Positions 55,525 to 64,000 of a stretch of DNA of 64,000 nucleotides are shown one piece after another. Under the pieces are notes generated by a model, which made no database searches, was not told the origin of the DNA, and saw only the letters and a list, made by a program, of their open reading frames with translations. The first letter of the stretch is position 1. Each line of letters starts with the position of its first letter. Origin of the DNA: Hyphomicrobiales bacterium (lineage in GTDB: Bacteria > Pseudomonadota > Alphaproteobacteria > Rhizobiales > Rhizobiaceae); assembly GCA_900467745.1 (NCBI GenBank), contig UBQW01000010.1, forward strand, positions 124,001 to 188,000, written 5' to 3'. Both the position numbers and the translations under genes were made by a program.

Positions 55525-57909
55525 TCATTTCGGCAACGCAAAGGCGATGATGTAGTCACCGTAGTCCGGGGAGGACCGTGCGCCACCCGCGGTAACAACA
55601 ACATACTGGCGTCCATCTTCTGGCGAAAGATAAATAAGAGGCGTCGAGCCCCCACCGACTGGAAGTGGGCTTTTCCACACGACTTCACCCGTTAACACGT
55701 CGAGAGCGCGGAGATAATAATCAGACGTGGCGGAGAAGAAGACCAATCCAGAAGCCGTCGGGACCGTGCCACCCAATGACGGCATCCCCAGCTCGATCGG
55801 GAGATGGGTTTTCATGCCGAGCGGTCCAAACTGCTCCGGCGTGCCGATGGAGCGGTGCCAGAGCATTTTCTTCGTGCGCATATCGATTGCGCCGATGGTG
55901 CCGAAAGGCGGTGTCGTGCAGGGAACGCCGAGGAAGGACTGCACCATGCCGCGCTCTGCGCCGTAGGGCGTGTTGCTGAGAGGCACGACACCGCCGACGC
56001 CGGCTTGCGTCTTGCCGGTTTCGGCAGTGCGGCGGATTTCGTCTTCACGCTTGAGAAGGCGTCCCTTCATTGCAACACGCATATCGTTGACGATCATGAT
56101 GTCGTGCTGCTTGTCGATGGACTGGCCACCCCAATTGGTGGTGCCGTACCAGGACGGGTTCTGAAGATACCATTGCAATTGCGGTGGCGTGTAATCGCCC
56201 TTGTAGTAGAGTTCCTTGAACTGGATGCGGCAATTGAGCTGGTCGATGGGTGTGATACCCCACATCGAAGCTTCAGTGAGAACCGCGTCACGCATCGAAG
56301 GCATGCCCACAGAGTAAGGCTGCGTCTTGGAAAGAAACTCACCATTCACCCCTTCGGTCGGAACAGAGCGTTCCTCTACCGCAGTGAGTGGCTTTCCAGT
56401 GCGACGGTCCAGCACATAGATCTCGCCGTTCTTGCCGGCCTGGATCAGAGCAGGTATACGCCCGCCCTTGCCATCTGGCATGTCATAGAGCACTGGCTTC
56501 GACGGCATGTCGTAATCCCAGACGTCATGATGAACGAACTGGTAGCTCCACTTCTGTTCACCGGTCGTCGCATCGACCGCGACAACCGACGAGCTGACCC
56601 GCTCCGTCTCGGGCGAGCGCATTCCGCCGAAAAGATCCGGCGTGCCGTTGCCCGTAGGCAGGTAGACCATGTTTAGCGCCGCGTCATAGCTAGGTGTTGC
56701 CCAGGTGTTCGGAGTGCCGCGGGTATAATGTTCGCCTTCCGCTGGCGGGTTCGGTTGACCCGGGCGGCCGACATCCCATGCCCATGAGAACTTGCCTGTT
56801 ACGGCGTCGAACGCGCGCACTACGCCGGAGGGCTCATCCGTGGACTGATTGTCCATAACCCAGCCGCCGACAATGAGATTGCCTCCGGCAAGCAGTGGCC
56901 CCGATGTCGGATTGTAGAAGCCGGGATCGACCTTGCCCATTCCTTCAGCGAGGGAAACTATACCGTTCTCGCCAAAGCCTGGAACCGGCTTGCCGGTATT
57001 CGCATCCAATGCAATGAGGCGCATGGTGCCAGTTGTCAGGTAGATGCGCTTCTTTCCAATGGCGTCAGCCGGGAGTGCCGGCACCTCAAGATAGGCCAGC
57101 GAGCGGCAGCGGCTCCAGTTGGCTGTATCCTTGACTGTCACTTCCGGGTTGTAGTGCCAGAGTTCCTCTCCGGTATCACCACGCAACGCAAATACCTGGT
57201 TGGTAGGCGTGCAGGCGTAGAGCGTATTGCCAATCTGAAGCGGCGTATTTTGATTTTCCCGGCCGTTTCCGGTGACGTCGCCGCTGCGGAAAGTCCAGGC
57301 CACCTGAAGCTTGCCGACGTTCTCGCGGGTAATCTGGTCATAGGGCGCGAACTGTTCACCCGATGGTGTACGACCAAAGCCAACCGAGTTGGTAGGCTCG
57401 GTGGACGATTTGTAGTCGGCTGCAATCTCCGGGCTGTGGTCGGGTTTTACGATCCAGATGGGGAAGAAAGCGCTGATAAAGGCAGCAGCCAACCCCACGG
57501 CAGAAATCCCTGCCAACAGATAAGATGCCTTGCGGAAGGCACCCGACGTCTTCGGGAAGCGAGGAACGACCAGCGCGATCAACAGACCGCCAACGGCGAA
57601 CATTCCGAGGCGCGCGGCAAGCGGCCAAAACTTAAAGCCGACTTCCCAGAAAGACCAAAGCGCTGTGGCAAGGAAGAAGGCCGCGTAGAGATAGGCTGCC
57701 TGAACGCGCAACCTGACCAGCAGGAACGCCGTGACCAGCAAGACAATACCGGCGGCGACGTAATAAGGCGAGCCGCCAACCTTGAGGAGTTCGCTCCCAC
57801 CGTAGATGAAATATGCGCCGATCGCAAAGAGTATCAGGGCAACTAGCCAAGATGCTATCCGCGTCGCCAATGAGACGCCCACGGATCGTGGTTTAAATTC
57901 AGACGTCAA
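55525..57909 (-). CDS. gcd: Membrane-bound PQQ-dependent glucose dehydrogenase
   Basis: About 794 aa. An N-terminal anchor of five membrane spans (about 15-140) and a periplasmic PQQ propeller: PTNSVGFGRTPSGEQFAPYDQI, QNTPLQIGNTLYACTPTNQVFAL, VVAVDATTGEQKWSYQFVHHDVWDYDMPSKPVL, NWGGQSID and SATSDYYLRALDVLTGE. It oxidises glucose to gluconolactone/gluconate in the periplasm, feeding ubiquinone; this often solubilises mineral phosphate. Apo-enzyme if PQQ synthesis is absent; no pqq genes are in the window. TTG 57909 is preferred (AGGAG 7 nt upstream); a longer frame to 57960 exists. Divergent from a LysR gene. Confidence 0.93.
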   Translation of the reverse strand: MTSEFKPRSVGVSLATRIASWLVALILFAIGAYFIYGGSELLKVGGSPYYVAAGIVLLVTAFLLVRLRVQAAYLYAAFFLATALWSFWEVGFKFWPLAARLGMFAVGGLLIALVVPRFPKTSGAFRKASYLLAGISAVGLAAAFISAFFPIWIVKPDHSPEIAADYKSSTEPTNSVGFGRTPSGEQFAPYDQITRENVGKLQVAWTFRSGDVTGNGRENQNTPLQIGNTLYACTPTNQVFALRGDTGEELWHYNPEVTVKDTANWSRCRSLAYLEVPALPADAIGKKRIYLTTGTMRLIALDANTGKPVPGFGENGIVSLAEGMGKVDPGFYNPTSGPLLAGGNLIVGGWVMDNQSTDEPSGVVRAFDAVTGKFSWAWDVGRPGQPNPPAEGEHYTRGTPNTWATPSYDAALNMVYLPTGNGTPDLFGGMRSPETERVSSSVVAVDATTGEQKWSYQFVHHDVWDYDMPSKPVLYDMPDGKGGRIPALIQAGKNGEIYVLDRRTGKPLTAVEERSVPTEGVNGEFLSKTQPYSVGMPSMRDAVLTEASMWGITPIDQLNCRIQFKELYYKGDYTPPQLQWYLQNPSWYGTTNWGGQSIDKQHDIMIVNDMRVAMKGRLLKREDEIRRTAETGKTQAGVGGVVPLSNTPYGAERGMVQSFLGVPCTTPPFGTIGAIDMRTKKMLWHRSIGTPEQFGPLGMKTHLPIELGMPSLGGTVPTASGLVFFSATSDYYLRALDVLTGEVVWKSPLPVGGGSTPLIYLSPEDGRQYVVVTAGGARSSPDYGDYIIAFALPK

Positions 57910-57921
57910 GTTCTCGCTCCT

Positions 57922-57947
57922 GGGGCACATTTGGGAGGAAATGCCCC
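57922..57947 (-). promoter_or_regulatory. Hairpin next to the gcd ribosome site
   Basis: GGGGCA and TGCCCC (57922-57927 and 57942-57947) can pair around a 14-nt interior, directly before the AGGAG (57917-57921) of gcd. It may affect translation start or be part of a regulator site. Confidence 0.35.
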
Positions 57948-58049
57948 TGGCACACGGCACGCAAGCGACAGGGATGCATCGCTCAGTATAGCTGCGCTAA
58001 ATGAGTTACCCGTCTACTGGATTGGGATGCCGTGAGAAAGGAACAAGGA

Positions 58050-58073
58050 AAGTGGCTGCCCCAACTGCCACTT
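58050..58073. promoter_or_regulatory. Inverted repeat in the gcd-lysR divergent promoter
   Basis: AAGTGGC and GCCACTT (58050-58056 and 58067-58073), perfect 7-bp arms with a 10-bp spacer, lie between the divergent genes, 76 bp upstream of the lysR start codon. Plausible LysR-type binding site. Confidence 0.5.
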
Positions 58074-58149
58074 ACGCAGCTTGATTAATGGGGCATTCCG
58101 CCGCATACAAACAATAGGTTCTAAATCGTGATGAAGCTAGTCTAAACCA

Positions 58150-59058
58150 ATGCCGCGCCTTTCCGTGCCCTTAGCCAATCTTGAAGTCTTTGCCGAAGCG
58201 GGCAGGTTGAGCTCGTTTAAGCTGGCGGCCGACAATCTGGCTTTGACGACCAGCGCTGTCAGCCAGTCGATTCGCAAGCTGGAGGATCGTCTGGATTGCC
58301 AGTTGTTTTTGAGATCCAACAATAGACTGACTCTGACGCCCGCAGGCAGGCTCTTGCTTCGACACATTGAGGATGGCTTCGATCACATTAGGCACGGCTT
58401 GAACGCGATCACTCCGGACAGTGGGCGCCCGCTATCCTTCTCCAGCCCACCGGGTATAGCCGCGCAACTGCTCGGCCCCGCTCTTGTGGATTTGATGAGC
58501 GAACAAGCGACTGACATTAGAATTACGGCAGATGAAACACCCGACTTTCAGTCTTATCGCGGCTTTGATGTCGCAATTGTCTATGGCGCGGGCGCGCGGG
58601 CAATTCCCGATATCGAACCGTTGGGTCCGGATACTTTTGTACCGGTTTGCGCCACGCATCTCGCAGAACATATCAGGACGATTGCCGACCTCAAGTCACA
58701 TTTGCTTCTGGCCAATGAGACGAACGCGGTGACTTGGAAGCATTGGTTCGATTTCAACGGCTTCGATGATGCGAGCATTCGACGGCTCAGTTACAACCGG
58801 ATCAGCTACATTGTCCCAACGCTTATCAAAGGCGGCGGTGTCGGTCTTGAAGCTCTCAGGCTCTTGTCGCCACAAATCGCACGGGGTGAGCTCGCAATCT
58901 GTGCCCCACCGGGCACGCAACCGGTCGTTCAAGACCTCACATTCCTGCACGTGACTGACAATGCAACTCGCCGTCCTCGCGCGTTGAACGTCGCTAAACT
59001 TATTCGTGACCGATGCAGAACTGGGGACGATGGCCTAGTTCAGAACGCAACGTTCTAG
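58150..59058 (+). CDS. LysR-family transcriptional regulator next to gcd
   Basis: 302 aa. Helix-turn-helix: PLANLEVFAEAGRLSSFKLAADNLALTTSAVSQSIRKLEDRL, GcvA-like in its start. The substrate domain covers about 90-290 (PLSFSSPPGIAAQLLGPALVDL). Divergent from gcd (240 bp apart), so the glucose dehydrogenase gene is the likely target. ATG 58150 has no strong ribosome site, but no other start fits. Followed by a short gap and the converging lipoprotein gene. Confidence 0.9.
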   Translation: MPRLSVPLANLEVFAEAGRLSSFKLAADNLALTTSAVSQSIRKLEDRLDCQLFLRSNNRLTLTPAGRLLLRHIEDGFDHIRHGLNAITPDSGRPLSFSSPPGIAAQLLGPALVDLMSEQATDIRITADETPDFQSYRGFDVAIVYGAGARAIPDIEPLGPDTFVPVCATHLAEHIRTIADLKSHLLLANETNAVTWKHWFDFNGFDDASIRRLSYNRISYIVPTLIKGGGVGLEALRLLSPQIARGELAICAPPGTQPVVQDLTFLHVTDNATRRPRALNVAKLIRDRCRTGDDGLVQNATF

Positions 59059-59222
59059 GCTGAACGAGGCGCCTACCGCGCATTACTCTCGCAATAGTGC
59101 TGTAGTCACACAATATCTGTAGGGCTGCGCCAGGGCTGAACTAGAAGCCGCTTACAAAGTTCGTCCGTGCATTGTATCTTGGCGATGCTGCTCCAACCGA
59201 TCTATGCCCCTTGATAGAAGGC

Positions 59223-59759
59223 TTACACTGAATCGCGTTGCGAGCGAAGGTTGGTGACGACGCGCCTGTTCTGCACCTTGCAGGATCGGTTTGTGCAATC
59301 CCTGACTTCGCGGTCGTTGCCATAGCCCTTGGCCCACAGCCGATCCGATGCGACGCCTTTCTCTACTAGATAGGCCATCACCGCGTCAGCACGTTTTCGC
59401 GACAGCGAAGTCATCGCTGACCCAGATCCAGAATCGTCGGCAAAGCCCTGTAGTTTGACAAGCCATTGAGGGTTATTATTAAGCCAAACAGCCTGCTTAT
59501 CCAATGTCGCCTTGGCGACGGAATCAAGCGTTGTCGAGTCCTGTGCGAAATAGGTGCGACGGCCGACATTGAGAATGAAGTCTTCTTCGCTGCCAGATGC
59601 TATATTCTCGAAGCCGGGCGCCGGATCGTTGGTTTGGCCCGTCATCTTCGTTGGCAATGGCTCTTCCACCTCGGCGAGTTCAGTCGTACTGCATGCAGCA
59701 AGCGTCGCCACGATGATTGCAACAGCAAGTATTTTCGGCAATCCGGTCAAATCAAACAT
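59223..59759 (-). CDS. OmpA-family peptidoglycan-associated lipoprotein
   Basis: 178 aa. The lipobox LAAC follows a short hydrophobic signal (ILAVAIIVATLAACS). The C-terminal OmpA domain has RRTYFAQDSTTLDSVAKATLDKQ, LQGFADDSGSGSAMTSLSRKRADAVMAYL and VASDRLWAKGYG with the conserved Asp and Arg that bind meso-diaminopimelate. A Pal-like cell-wall anchor, with a short linker. ATG 59759 (MFDLTG) is used. Its start lies 14 bp after the stop of the L,D-transpeptidase gene, so the two envelope proteins are probably cotranscribed. Confidence 0.85.
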   Translation of the reverse strand: MFDLTGLPKILAVAIIVATLAACSTTELAEVEEPLPTKMTGQTNDPAPGFENIASGSEEDFILNVGRRTYFAQDSTTLDSVAKATLDKQAVWLNNNPQWLVKLQGFADDSGSGSAMTSLSRKRADAVMAYLVEKGVASDRLWAKGYGNDREVRDCTNRSCKVQNRRVVTNLRSQRDSV

Positions 59760-59772
59760 CAGTGTGATTTCC

Positions 59773-60447
59773 TCATTCCGCCGAGAGGGGCTGTCTGGCC
59801 TGGGCAGCATTTTGCGCCTGATCGGCTATATGTGGCAGCACCTGCACGGCAGTCCCGATCGGACAGCGCTGATAAAGATCGATCGCATCTTCGTTGAACA
59901 TGCGGATGCAACCGCTAGAGGCATCCCTGCCAATGCTCCCAGGCTCCAAAGTACCGTGGAAGCGATAGCCGGTATCCACGCCGTCGCGCAGCAGATACAT
60001 GGCACGCGGCCCCAGCGGGTTGCTTGGTGAACCGCCATCGACGGATTCTGGAAGCTCCGGGTGCCGATTGCGCATCTCAGGGGGCGGTGTCCAGCGCGGC
60101 CAGAGCGCCTTGCGGTCGATAGTCGCTCGGCCGTACCATTTGAAGCCCTCACGGCCGACGCCGACGCCGTACCGGATCGCGGTCTTGTTCTCCATGATCA
60201 GGTAGAGAAAATGATGCGTGGTATCGACAACGACAGTGCCGATTGGCTCATCACTGAAATACTTGACGACCTGCCTATGCCACTTCTTCTCGATTTTCGC
60301 GAAATTTGTGCTTCTGAAAGCGACGCCGTTGTCTGTGCTGGTACCAGCAAAATAGGACGGAGCCGCTGCTACGACCGGCTTTTGGAGCGCAACGGCGCCG
60401 ACTGAAACCAGTCCACCGAATAATAGGCTCCTGCGCGTCCACATCAT
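59773..60447 (-). CDS. L,D-transpeptidase, ErfK/YkuD short type
   Basis: 224 aa. A twin-arginine-like leader (MMWTRRSLLFGGLVSVGAV) precedes a YkuD domain: GTVVVDTTHHFLYLIMENKTAIRYGVGVG, then the active site YRFHGTLEPGSIGRDASSGCIRM with His164, Cys180 and Arg182. Such enzymes link stem peptides 3-3 or anchor outer-membrane proteins to the wall. The partner downstream is an OmpA-domain lipoprotein, which also binds peptidoglycan. A long YcbB-type enzyme of the same class is encoded at 6.7-8.2 kb. Confidence 0.87.
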   Translation of the reverse strand: MMWTRRSLLFGGLVSVGAVALQKPVVAAAPSYFAGTSTDNGVAFRSTNFAKIEKKWHRQVVKYFSDEPIGTVVVDTTHHFLYLIMENKTAIRYGVGVGREGFKWYGRATIDRKALWPRWTPPPEMRNRHPELPESVDGGSPSNPLGPRAMYLLRDGVDTGYRFHGTLEPGSIGRDASSGCIRMFNEDAIDLYQRCPIGTAVQVLPHIADQAQNAAQARQPLSAE

Positions 60448-60834
60448 CGGCTATTCCCCCGAAAGCCAAGTAGCAATCGCTCATATAAAGCAGATTTTTT
60501 CCGCTCACAAGAGCAAAAATCGCATACTTCTTCCGTATCGAGGCCTAGAACTCCCTCGCCCACGATCGTCGACGAGCATCGGCGCAACGGCTTCACGTAA
60601 GAGCAGGTCGCGAAGTGTGCCTCGGTGGTGTCTCCAGTTTATTTCCCCTCATGTGCACCCGACGGCTGACGATGGATAGACTGAACAGCCCAGCCACTGT
60701 GGGTAAACTCTGCACCCCAATGACATTAGATGTCAATTTGCGTATGCGATGGGCGATAACCCTAATCTGGACCGGTGTCACAGCGCGTACAGGCGCCTCG
60801 GGCGCGGTTCTGCGCAACAACATCGAAGGGACGA
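60448..60834. other. Divergent intergenic region before the uracil/xanthine permease
   Basis: 387 bp with no supported gene; an open frame at 60615-60905 runs into the permease gene out of frame and is not credited. It should hold the promoters of the L,D-transpeptidase (leftward) and the permease (rightward). No strong repeat is seen. Confidence 0.45.
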
Positions 60835-62172
60835 ATGATGAGCGAGACTGGCGGCTATTTTCCGCGCTGGCGGTTAAAGGCGGAAGGGCGGATCCAGCCC
60901 GATGAACGGTTGCCGGCTGCGCAGACGTTGGTGCTGGGACTGCAGCACGTCGTTGCGATGTTCGGCTCGACCGTGCTTGCTCCGCTAATCATGGGCTTCG
61001 ATCCCAACGTATCCATTCTGTTCTCGGGAATCTCGACGCTGATTTTCTTCATTGCCGTTGGTGGTCGAGTTCCGAGCTATCTTGGTTCATCTTTCGCCTT
61101 CATCGGTCCCGTACTTGCTGCGACCGCAGCGACAGCCGGCGCGCCAAATCCGAACATCGCGCTGGCTTTGGGCGGTATCATTGCCGCTGGTGTGCTTTAT
61201 GCGCTGATCGGTGTCTTGGTTGCGTTCGCAGGTCACCGCTGGATCGAGCGGTTGATGCCACCTGTCCTAACCGGTGCGATTGTCGCGGCAATCGGACTTG
61301 TGCTGGCACCGATCGCGATATCGAGCGCGTCTGGTATCAATGCTGCTAGCCCTGATGGGAGCCAGCTCTCGCGTTGGATCGCGATCCTGACGTTCGTGGC
61401 TGTTGGCGCCATCGCGGTCTATGCACCAGGCATGTCACGCCGCCTGCCGATCCTCATCGGCGGTGCGCTCGCCTATCTCGCCTACTACGTCGTCGCCAAC
61501 GTTTTGAGGCTTGGCACTCCCATCGACTTTACCGGAGTGGCTGCTGCTCCATGGTTCGGTTGGCCGCACTTCACAACACCCATCTTCTCTGCCTCCGCCG
61601 TGGCTCTAATTGTGCCCGTTGTCGTTATCCTCATCGCGGAAAACCTGGGGCACATCAAGGCAATCGGTGCCATGACCGGACGTAACCTGGACCCTTACCT
61701 CGGTCGCGCCTTCATTGGAGATGGTGTCGCTACCATGTTATCGGGTGCGTTCGGGGGCACAGGAATGACGACCTATGCGGAAAACATGGGCGTTATGGCT
61801 GTTACACGCATTTTCTCGACACTCGTGTTCCTTGTCGCCGCCGCGGTCGCGATCCTACTTGGTTTTTCGCCGAAATTCGGAGCCCTGATACAGACCATCC
61901 CCGCCCCTGTCATCGGCGGCCTCTCGATCGTCGTCTTTGGGCTTATCGCAGCGACTGCCGGCCGCATCTGGGTTGAAAACAAGGTCGATTTCGCCGAACC
62001 GCGCAATCTCATCACTGTCGGCGTTGCGCTTGTGCTGGGCGCGGGCAACTTTAAGCTGGCAGTAGCAGGATTTACGCTAGATGGCATCGGCACGGCAACG
62101 ATCGGTGCGATCCTATTATATCATGGTCTCGGTTGGTCGAAAACTTCAACTACCAAGAACGCGAATCTATAG
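60835..62172 (+). CDS. Uracil/xanthine permease (NCS2 family)
   Basis: 445 aa, about 14 membrane segments. Typical motifs are LGLQHVVAMFGSTVLAPL, PSYLGSSFAFIGPVLA, and the substrate-binding pair in VILIAENLGHIKAIGAMTGRNLD and GGTGMTTYAENMGVMAVTRI, where the Glu residues contact the nucleobase. Closest by pattern to UraA/RutG uracil transporters. ATG 60835 (MMSETGG) has GAAGG 4 nt upstream; earlier frames extend into non-coding sequence. A strong terminator follows. Confidence 0.9.
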   Translation: MMSETGGYFPRWRLKAEGRIQPDERLPAAQTLVLGLQHVVAMFGSTVLAPLIMGFDPNVSILFSGISTLIFFIAVGGRVPSYLGSSFAFIGPVLAATAATAGAPNPNIALALGGIIAAGVLYALIGVLVAFAGHRWIERLMPPVLTGAIVAAIGLVLAPIAISSASGINAASPDGSQLSRWIAILTFVAVGAIAVYAPGMSRRLPILIGGALAYLAYYVVANVLRLGTPIDFTGVAAAPWFGWPHFTTPIFSASAVALIVPVVVILIAENLGHIKAIGAMTGRNLDPYLGRAFIGDGVATMLSGAFGGTGMTTYAENMGVMAVTRIFSTLVFLVAAAVAILLGFSPKFGALIQTIPAPVIGGLSIVVFGLIAATAGRIWVENKVDFAEPRNLITVGVALVLGAGNFKLAVAGFTLDGIGTATIGAILLYHGLGWSKTSTTKNANL

Positions 62173-62180
62173 CGGCAATA

Positions 62181-62211
62181 CATCTGCTTCGCCATCTGCG
62201 CATAGCAGATG
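62181..62211 (+). other. Hairpin downstream of the permease
   Basis: CATCTGC and GCAGATG form a perfect 7-bp stem with a 17-nt loop, 9 bp after the permease stop; no T-tract follows. Possibly an mRNA 3' stabiliser preceding the terminator. Confidence 0.4.
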
Positions 62212-62220
62212 TAAAATTGA

Positions 62221-62249
62221 GGCCGCCTTCATGAGAGGCGGCCTTGTTT
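62221..62249 (+). terminator. Rho-independent terminator after the permease gene
   Basis: GGCCGCC and GGCGGCC form a 7-bp GC stem with a 9-nt loop (TTCATGAGA), followed by TTGTTTG. It could also stop leftward transcription, but the T-tail favours the plus strand. Confidence 0.75.
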
Positions 62250-62460
62250 GTTCGACGTCACCATTTATTCTACGGCTGCCATAATCTGCAACCGATAATG
62301 GGTTGCATTGGTTGCCCGGCGGTTTGGACCACGCCGCAAATGCGGGGTTTTGATGCTCGCGCGATCGCAGCTAGCTTTTCGTAACTGTTCCGATTTTCAC
62401 CACGGTTACCTCCAGCGTCTGCCAACGCTAGTCGGTTTTCCCCGATATTTAAGGCAGCGC

Positions 62461-63441
62461 CTAGCTAAAGCGATGTTCTTTGCTCGGCATTGGTGAGGCG
62501 AACGCCGCGTCGCCGATGGTGATGGCCTTGTCGCCGTCGGTGCGAACCAGCAACGATCCCAGCGTCTCGACATCGAGATGGACGATAGAATCCGCGCCCA
62601 GCCGCTCGATGTGCCGGACGGTGCCTCGCCACTTGCCGTCGGTCGGCGAAAGCGACAGGTGCTCGGGTCGGACACCGTATATGCGACATCCCTCTGCCTT
62701 GGCGATCGCTCCCTCAAAGAGGTTCATCTTGGGGGATCCGATAAAGCCCGCGACAAAGGCTGTCTGCGGCCCGTTGTAAAGCGTCATCGGAGAGCCTACC
62801 TGCTCGATATGGCCGCCGTTCAACACGACGATCTTGTCGGCCATGGTCATGGCTTCTACTTGGTCGTGCGTGACGTAGATCATGGTCGCGCCGAGTCGCG
62901 CATGCAGTTCGGTCAGCTCCATGCGCATCTGTGATCGTAGGGAAGCGTCGAGGTTGGACAGCGGTTCGTCGAATAGAAACACCTTCGGATTTCGGATGAT
63001 GGCCCTTCCGATCGCCACGCGTTGTCGTTGGCCGCCGGAAAGCGCTTTCGGTTTCCGATCGAGCAGATGCGACAGTTGCAAGATATCGGCGATTTGCTTG
63101 ACCTTCTCCGCGATTTCCGCCTTGGGTCTTTTCGCGAGCGAAAGGCCGAAACCGATATTTTCAGCGACTGTAAGATGCGGGTACAAGGCATAGGATTGAA
63201 ACACCATTGCAATACCGCGCTCGGAGGGTTCTGCGTCGGTCACATCCTTGTCGTCGATGACGATTTTCCCGGCGCTCGATGTTTCAAGCCCTGAGATCAT
63301 TCTGAGCAACGTTGACTTTCCGCAGCCTGACGGGCCAACGAACACGCAAAACTCTCCGACGGCAATGGTGAGATCGATGCCCTTGATGACTTCGAGGCCG
63401 CCGAAGCTCTTTTTTACGCCGTCGAGAACAACACTTGTCAT
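62461..63441 (-). CDS. CUT1-type sugar ABC transporter ATPase (UgpC/MalK-like)
   Basis: 326 aa. Walker A VGPSGCGKSTLLRMISGLE, Q-loop AMVFQSYALYPHLTVAENI, signature LSGGQRQRVAIGRAI and Walker B VFLFDEPLSNLDA, followed by the H-loop VTHDQVEAMTMAD and the C-terminal TOBE-like regulatory part (GVRPEHLSLSPTDGKW). The MalK/UgpC length is about 350-370, so the C-terminal end is slightly short. It energises import by the permease encoded just upstream (3 bp gap). The sugar is not identifiable. Confidence 0.92.
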   Translation of the reverse strand: MTSVVLDGVKKSFGGLEVIKGIDLTIAVGEFCVFVGPSGCGKSTLLRMISGLETSSAGKIVIDDKDVTDAEPSERGIAMVFQSYALYPHLTVAENIGFGLSLAKRPKAEIAEKVKQIADILQLSHLLDRKPKALSGGQRQRVAIGRAIIRNPKVFLFDEPLSNLDASLRSQMRMELTELHARLGATMIYVTHDQVEAMTMADKIVVLNGGHIEQVGSPMTLYNGPQTAFVAGFIGSPKMNLFEGAIAKAEGCRIYGVRPEHLSLSPTDGKWRGTVRHIERLGADSIVHLDVETLGSLLVRTDGDKAITIGDAAFASPMPSKEHRFS

Positions 63442-63444
63442 AAA

Positions 63445-64000
63445 TTATCCTTTCACTGCGCCGGCAGTCATGCCCGCTACGATCTGTCGGTTAAAGAAGA
63501 TGAAGACGATCAGCGGCGGTATGGTCACAAGCAGGATGTTCATGAACAGCAGATTGAACTGCGTTTGGAACTGTCCCTGGAAGTTATAGAGAGTGAGCTG
63601 CACGGTCACGTTTTCCCGGCCGGGCAGGTAGTAGAGAGGGTTGGTGAAATCGTTGAAGATCGCGATCGATTGGACGACGATGACGGTTACGGTCACCGGC
63701 TTCAATAAAGGCAGGACGACACGGAAGAAGATCTGCAACGGCTTTGCGCCGTCGATAATCGCTGCTTCGTCCAGATCGCGTGGAATTGTCGCGATGAAGC
63801 TCCGAAAGAGCAGCACGGTGAACGACAGGCCGTAGGCAACCTGGATCAGAACCATGCCGGAGAGCGTCTTGAACAGGCCAAGAGCCTGCAGCACCCAGAT
63901 CGTCGGCACCACGGCAGGCGGGATCATCAAGCCGGCCAGCACAAAGGCATAGATGACCGCGTTCCATTGCGATGGCCGGCGCTGCAGGACATAGCCGACC
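63445..64000 (-). CDS. CUT1-type sugar ABC transporter permease, MalG-like (5' end outside window)
   Basis: 184 codons visible; the frame is open to the edge (VGYVLQRRPSQWNAVIYAF, then VLAGLMIPPAVVPTIWVLQ), so the N-terminal part is missing. The EAA motif is AAIIDGAKPLQIFFRVVLPLLKP, and several membrane spans follow to the C-terminus FIFFNRQIVAGMTAGAVKG. Second inner-membrane subunit of the importer; partner permease and binding protein should lie beyond 64000. Confidence 0.9.
   Translation of the reverse strand, partial: VGYVLQRRPSQWNAVIYAFVLAGLMIPPAVVPTIWVLQALGLFKTLSGMVLIQVAYGLSFTVLLFRSFIATIPRDLDEAAIIDGAKPLQIFFRVVLPLLKPVTVTVIVVQSIAIFNDFTNPLYYLPGRENVTVQLTLYNFQGQFQTQFNLLFMNILLVTIPPLIVFIFFNRQIVAGMTAGAVKG

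Noticed and set aside
55139..55528. 129-codon minus-strand frame before repA
   Set aside because: No ribosome site, Arg/Ser-rich, no family; it overlaps the gcd stop region.
60615..60905. 96-codon frame before the permease
   Set aside because: It runs into the permease gene out of frame; no support.

Overview
The window looks like part of a secondary replicon (chromid or large plasmid) of a Rhizobium/Agrobacterium-type alphaproteobacterium. The evidence is a complete repABC replication/partition operon with its antisense RNA, a RHE_PE00001-family plasmid protein, BA14K-family proteins, many ABC transporters, and GC-rich genes packed into overlapping (ATGA) operons. The species cannot be fixed from the sequence. 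The combination of nadABC, methylmalonyl-CoA mutase and repABC recalls R. etli p42e-like chromids, but that is recollection, not a search.

Left part (1-10.4 kb, all minus strand). The 5' part of a methylmalonyl-CoA mutase gene is followed by the de novo NAD operon nadA-nadB-nadC, its NUDIX-like/winged-helix regulator nadQ, and a GAPDH-like dehydrogenase. Two copies of a palindromic operator fill the 67-bp nadQ-nadA gap. Next come a YcbB-type L,D-transpeptidase and a chemoreceptor ending in a CheR-tethering pentapeptide.

Transport/catabolism (10.9-29 kb). A D-amino-acid aminotransferase gene precedes an operon of two CMD/AhpD-like proteins, a luciferase-like flavin monooxygenase and a dipeptide-type ABC transporter. 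The substrate-binding protein of that transporter is a pseudogene, with an in-frame TAG and a frame-disrupting lesion. A YdhS-like FAD protein and a second, intact dipeptide-type ABC transporter follow. This second transporter is divergent from a GntR regulator, a DHDPS-family aldolase and a mandelate-racemase/enolase-family dehydratase, which together suggest uptake and breakdown of an acid-sugar-like compound.

Middle (29.3-38.8 kb). pntAB (proton-translocating transhydrogenase) is followed by a small BA14K protein, a NarL-type histidine kinase/response regulator pair, a single-domain response regulator with two unknown small proteins, and a set of small exported proteins (Gly/Asn-rich, tandem BA14K, DUF1236, three-repeat Cys-rich).

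Leucine/isovalerate catabolism (39-44.9 kb). Isovaleryl-CoA dehydrogenase, methylcrotonyl-CoA carboxylase beta and alpha, a MaoC-type hydratase and a CitE-type lyase form one tight operon. The last two may replace the usual methylglutaconyl-CoA hydratase and HMG-CoA lyase. A LysR-controlled cluster follows (SDR, NTF2-like, alpha/beta hydrolase with two plausible starts, ChaC).

Replication region (49-55 kb). The order is a RHE_PE00001-family protein, a 1.2-kb gene-free stretch with two parS-like palindromes, repC (with an internal AT-rich candidate origin), a counter-transcribed RNA, repB, repA, and a palindrome in front of repA.

Right part (55.5-64 kb). A membrane PQQ glucose dehydrogenase gene is divergent from a LysR regulator. 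An OmpA-like lipoprotein plus L,D-transpeptidase pair, a uracil/xanthine permease with a clear terminator, and the start of a CUT1 sugar ABC transporter that runs off the edge complete the window.
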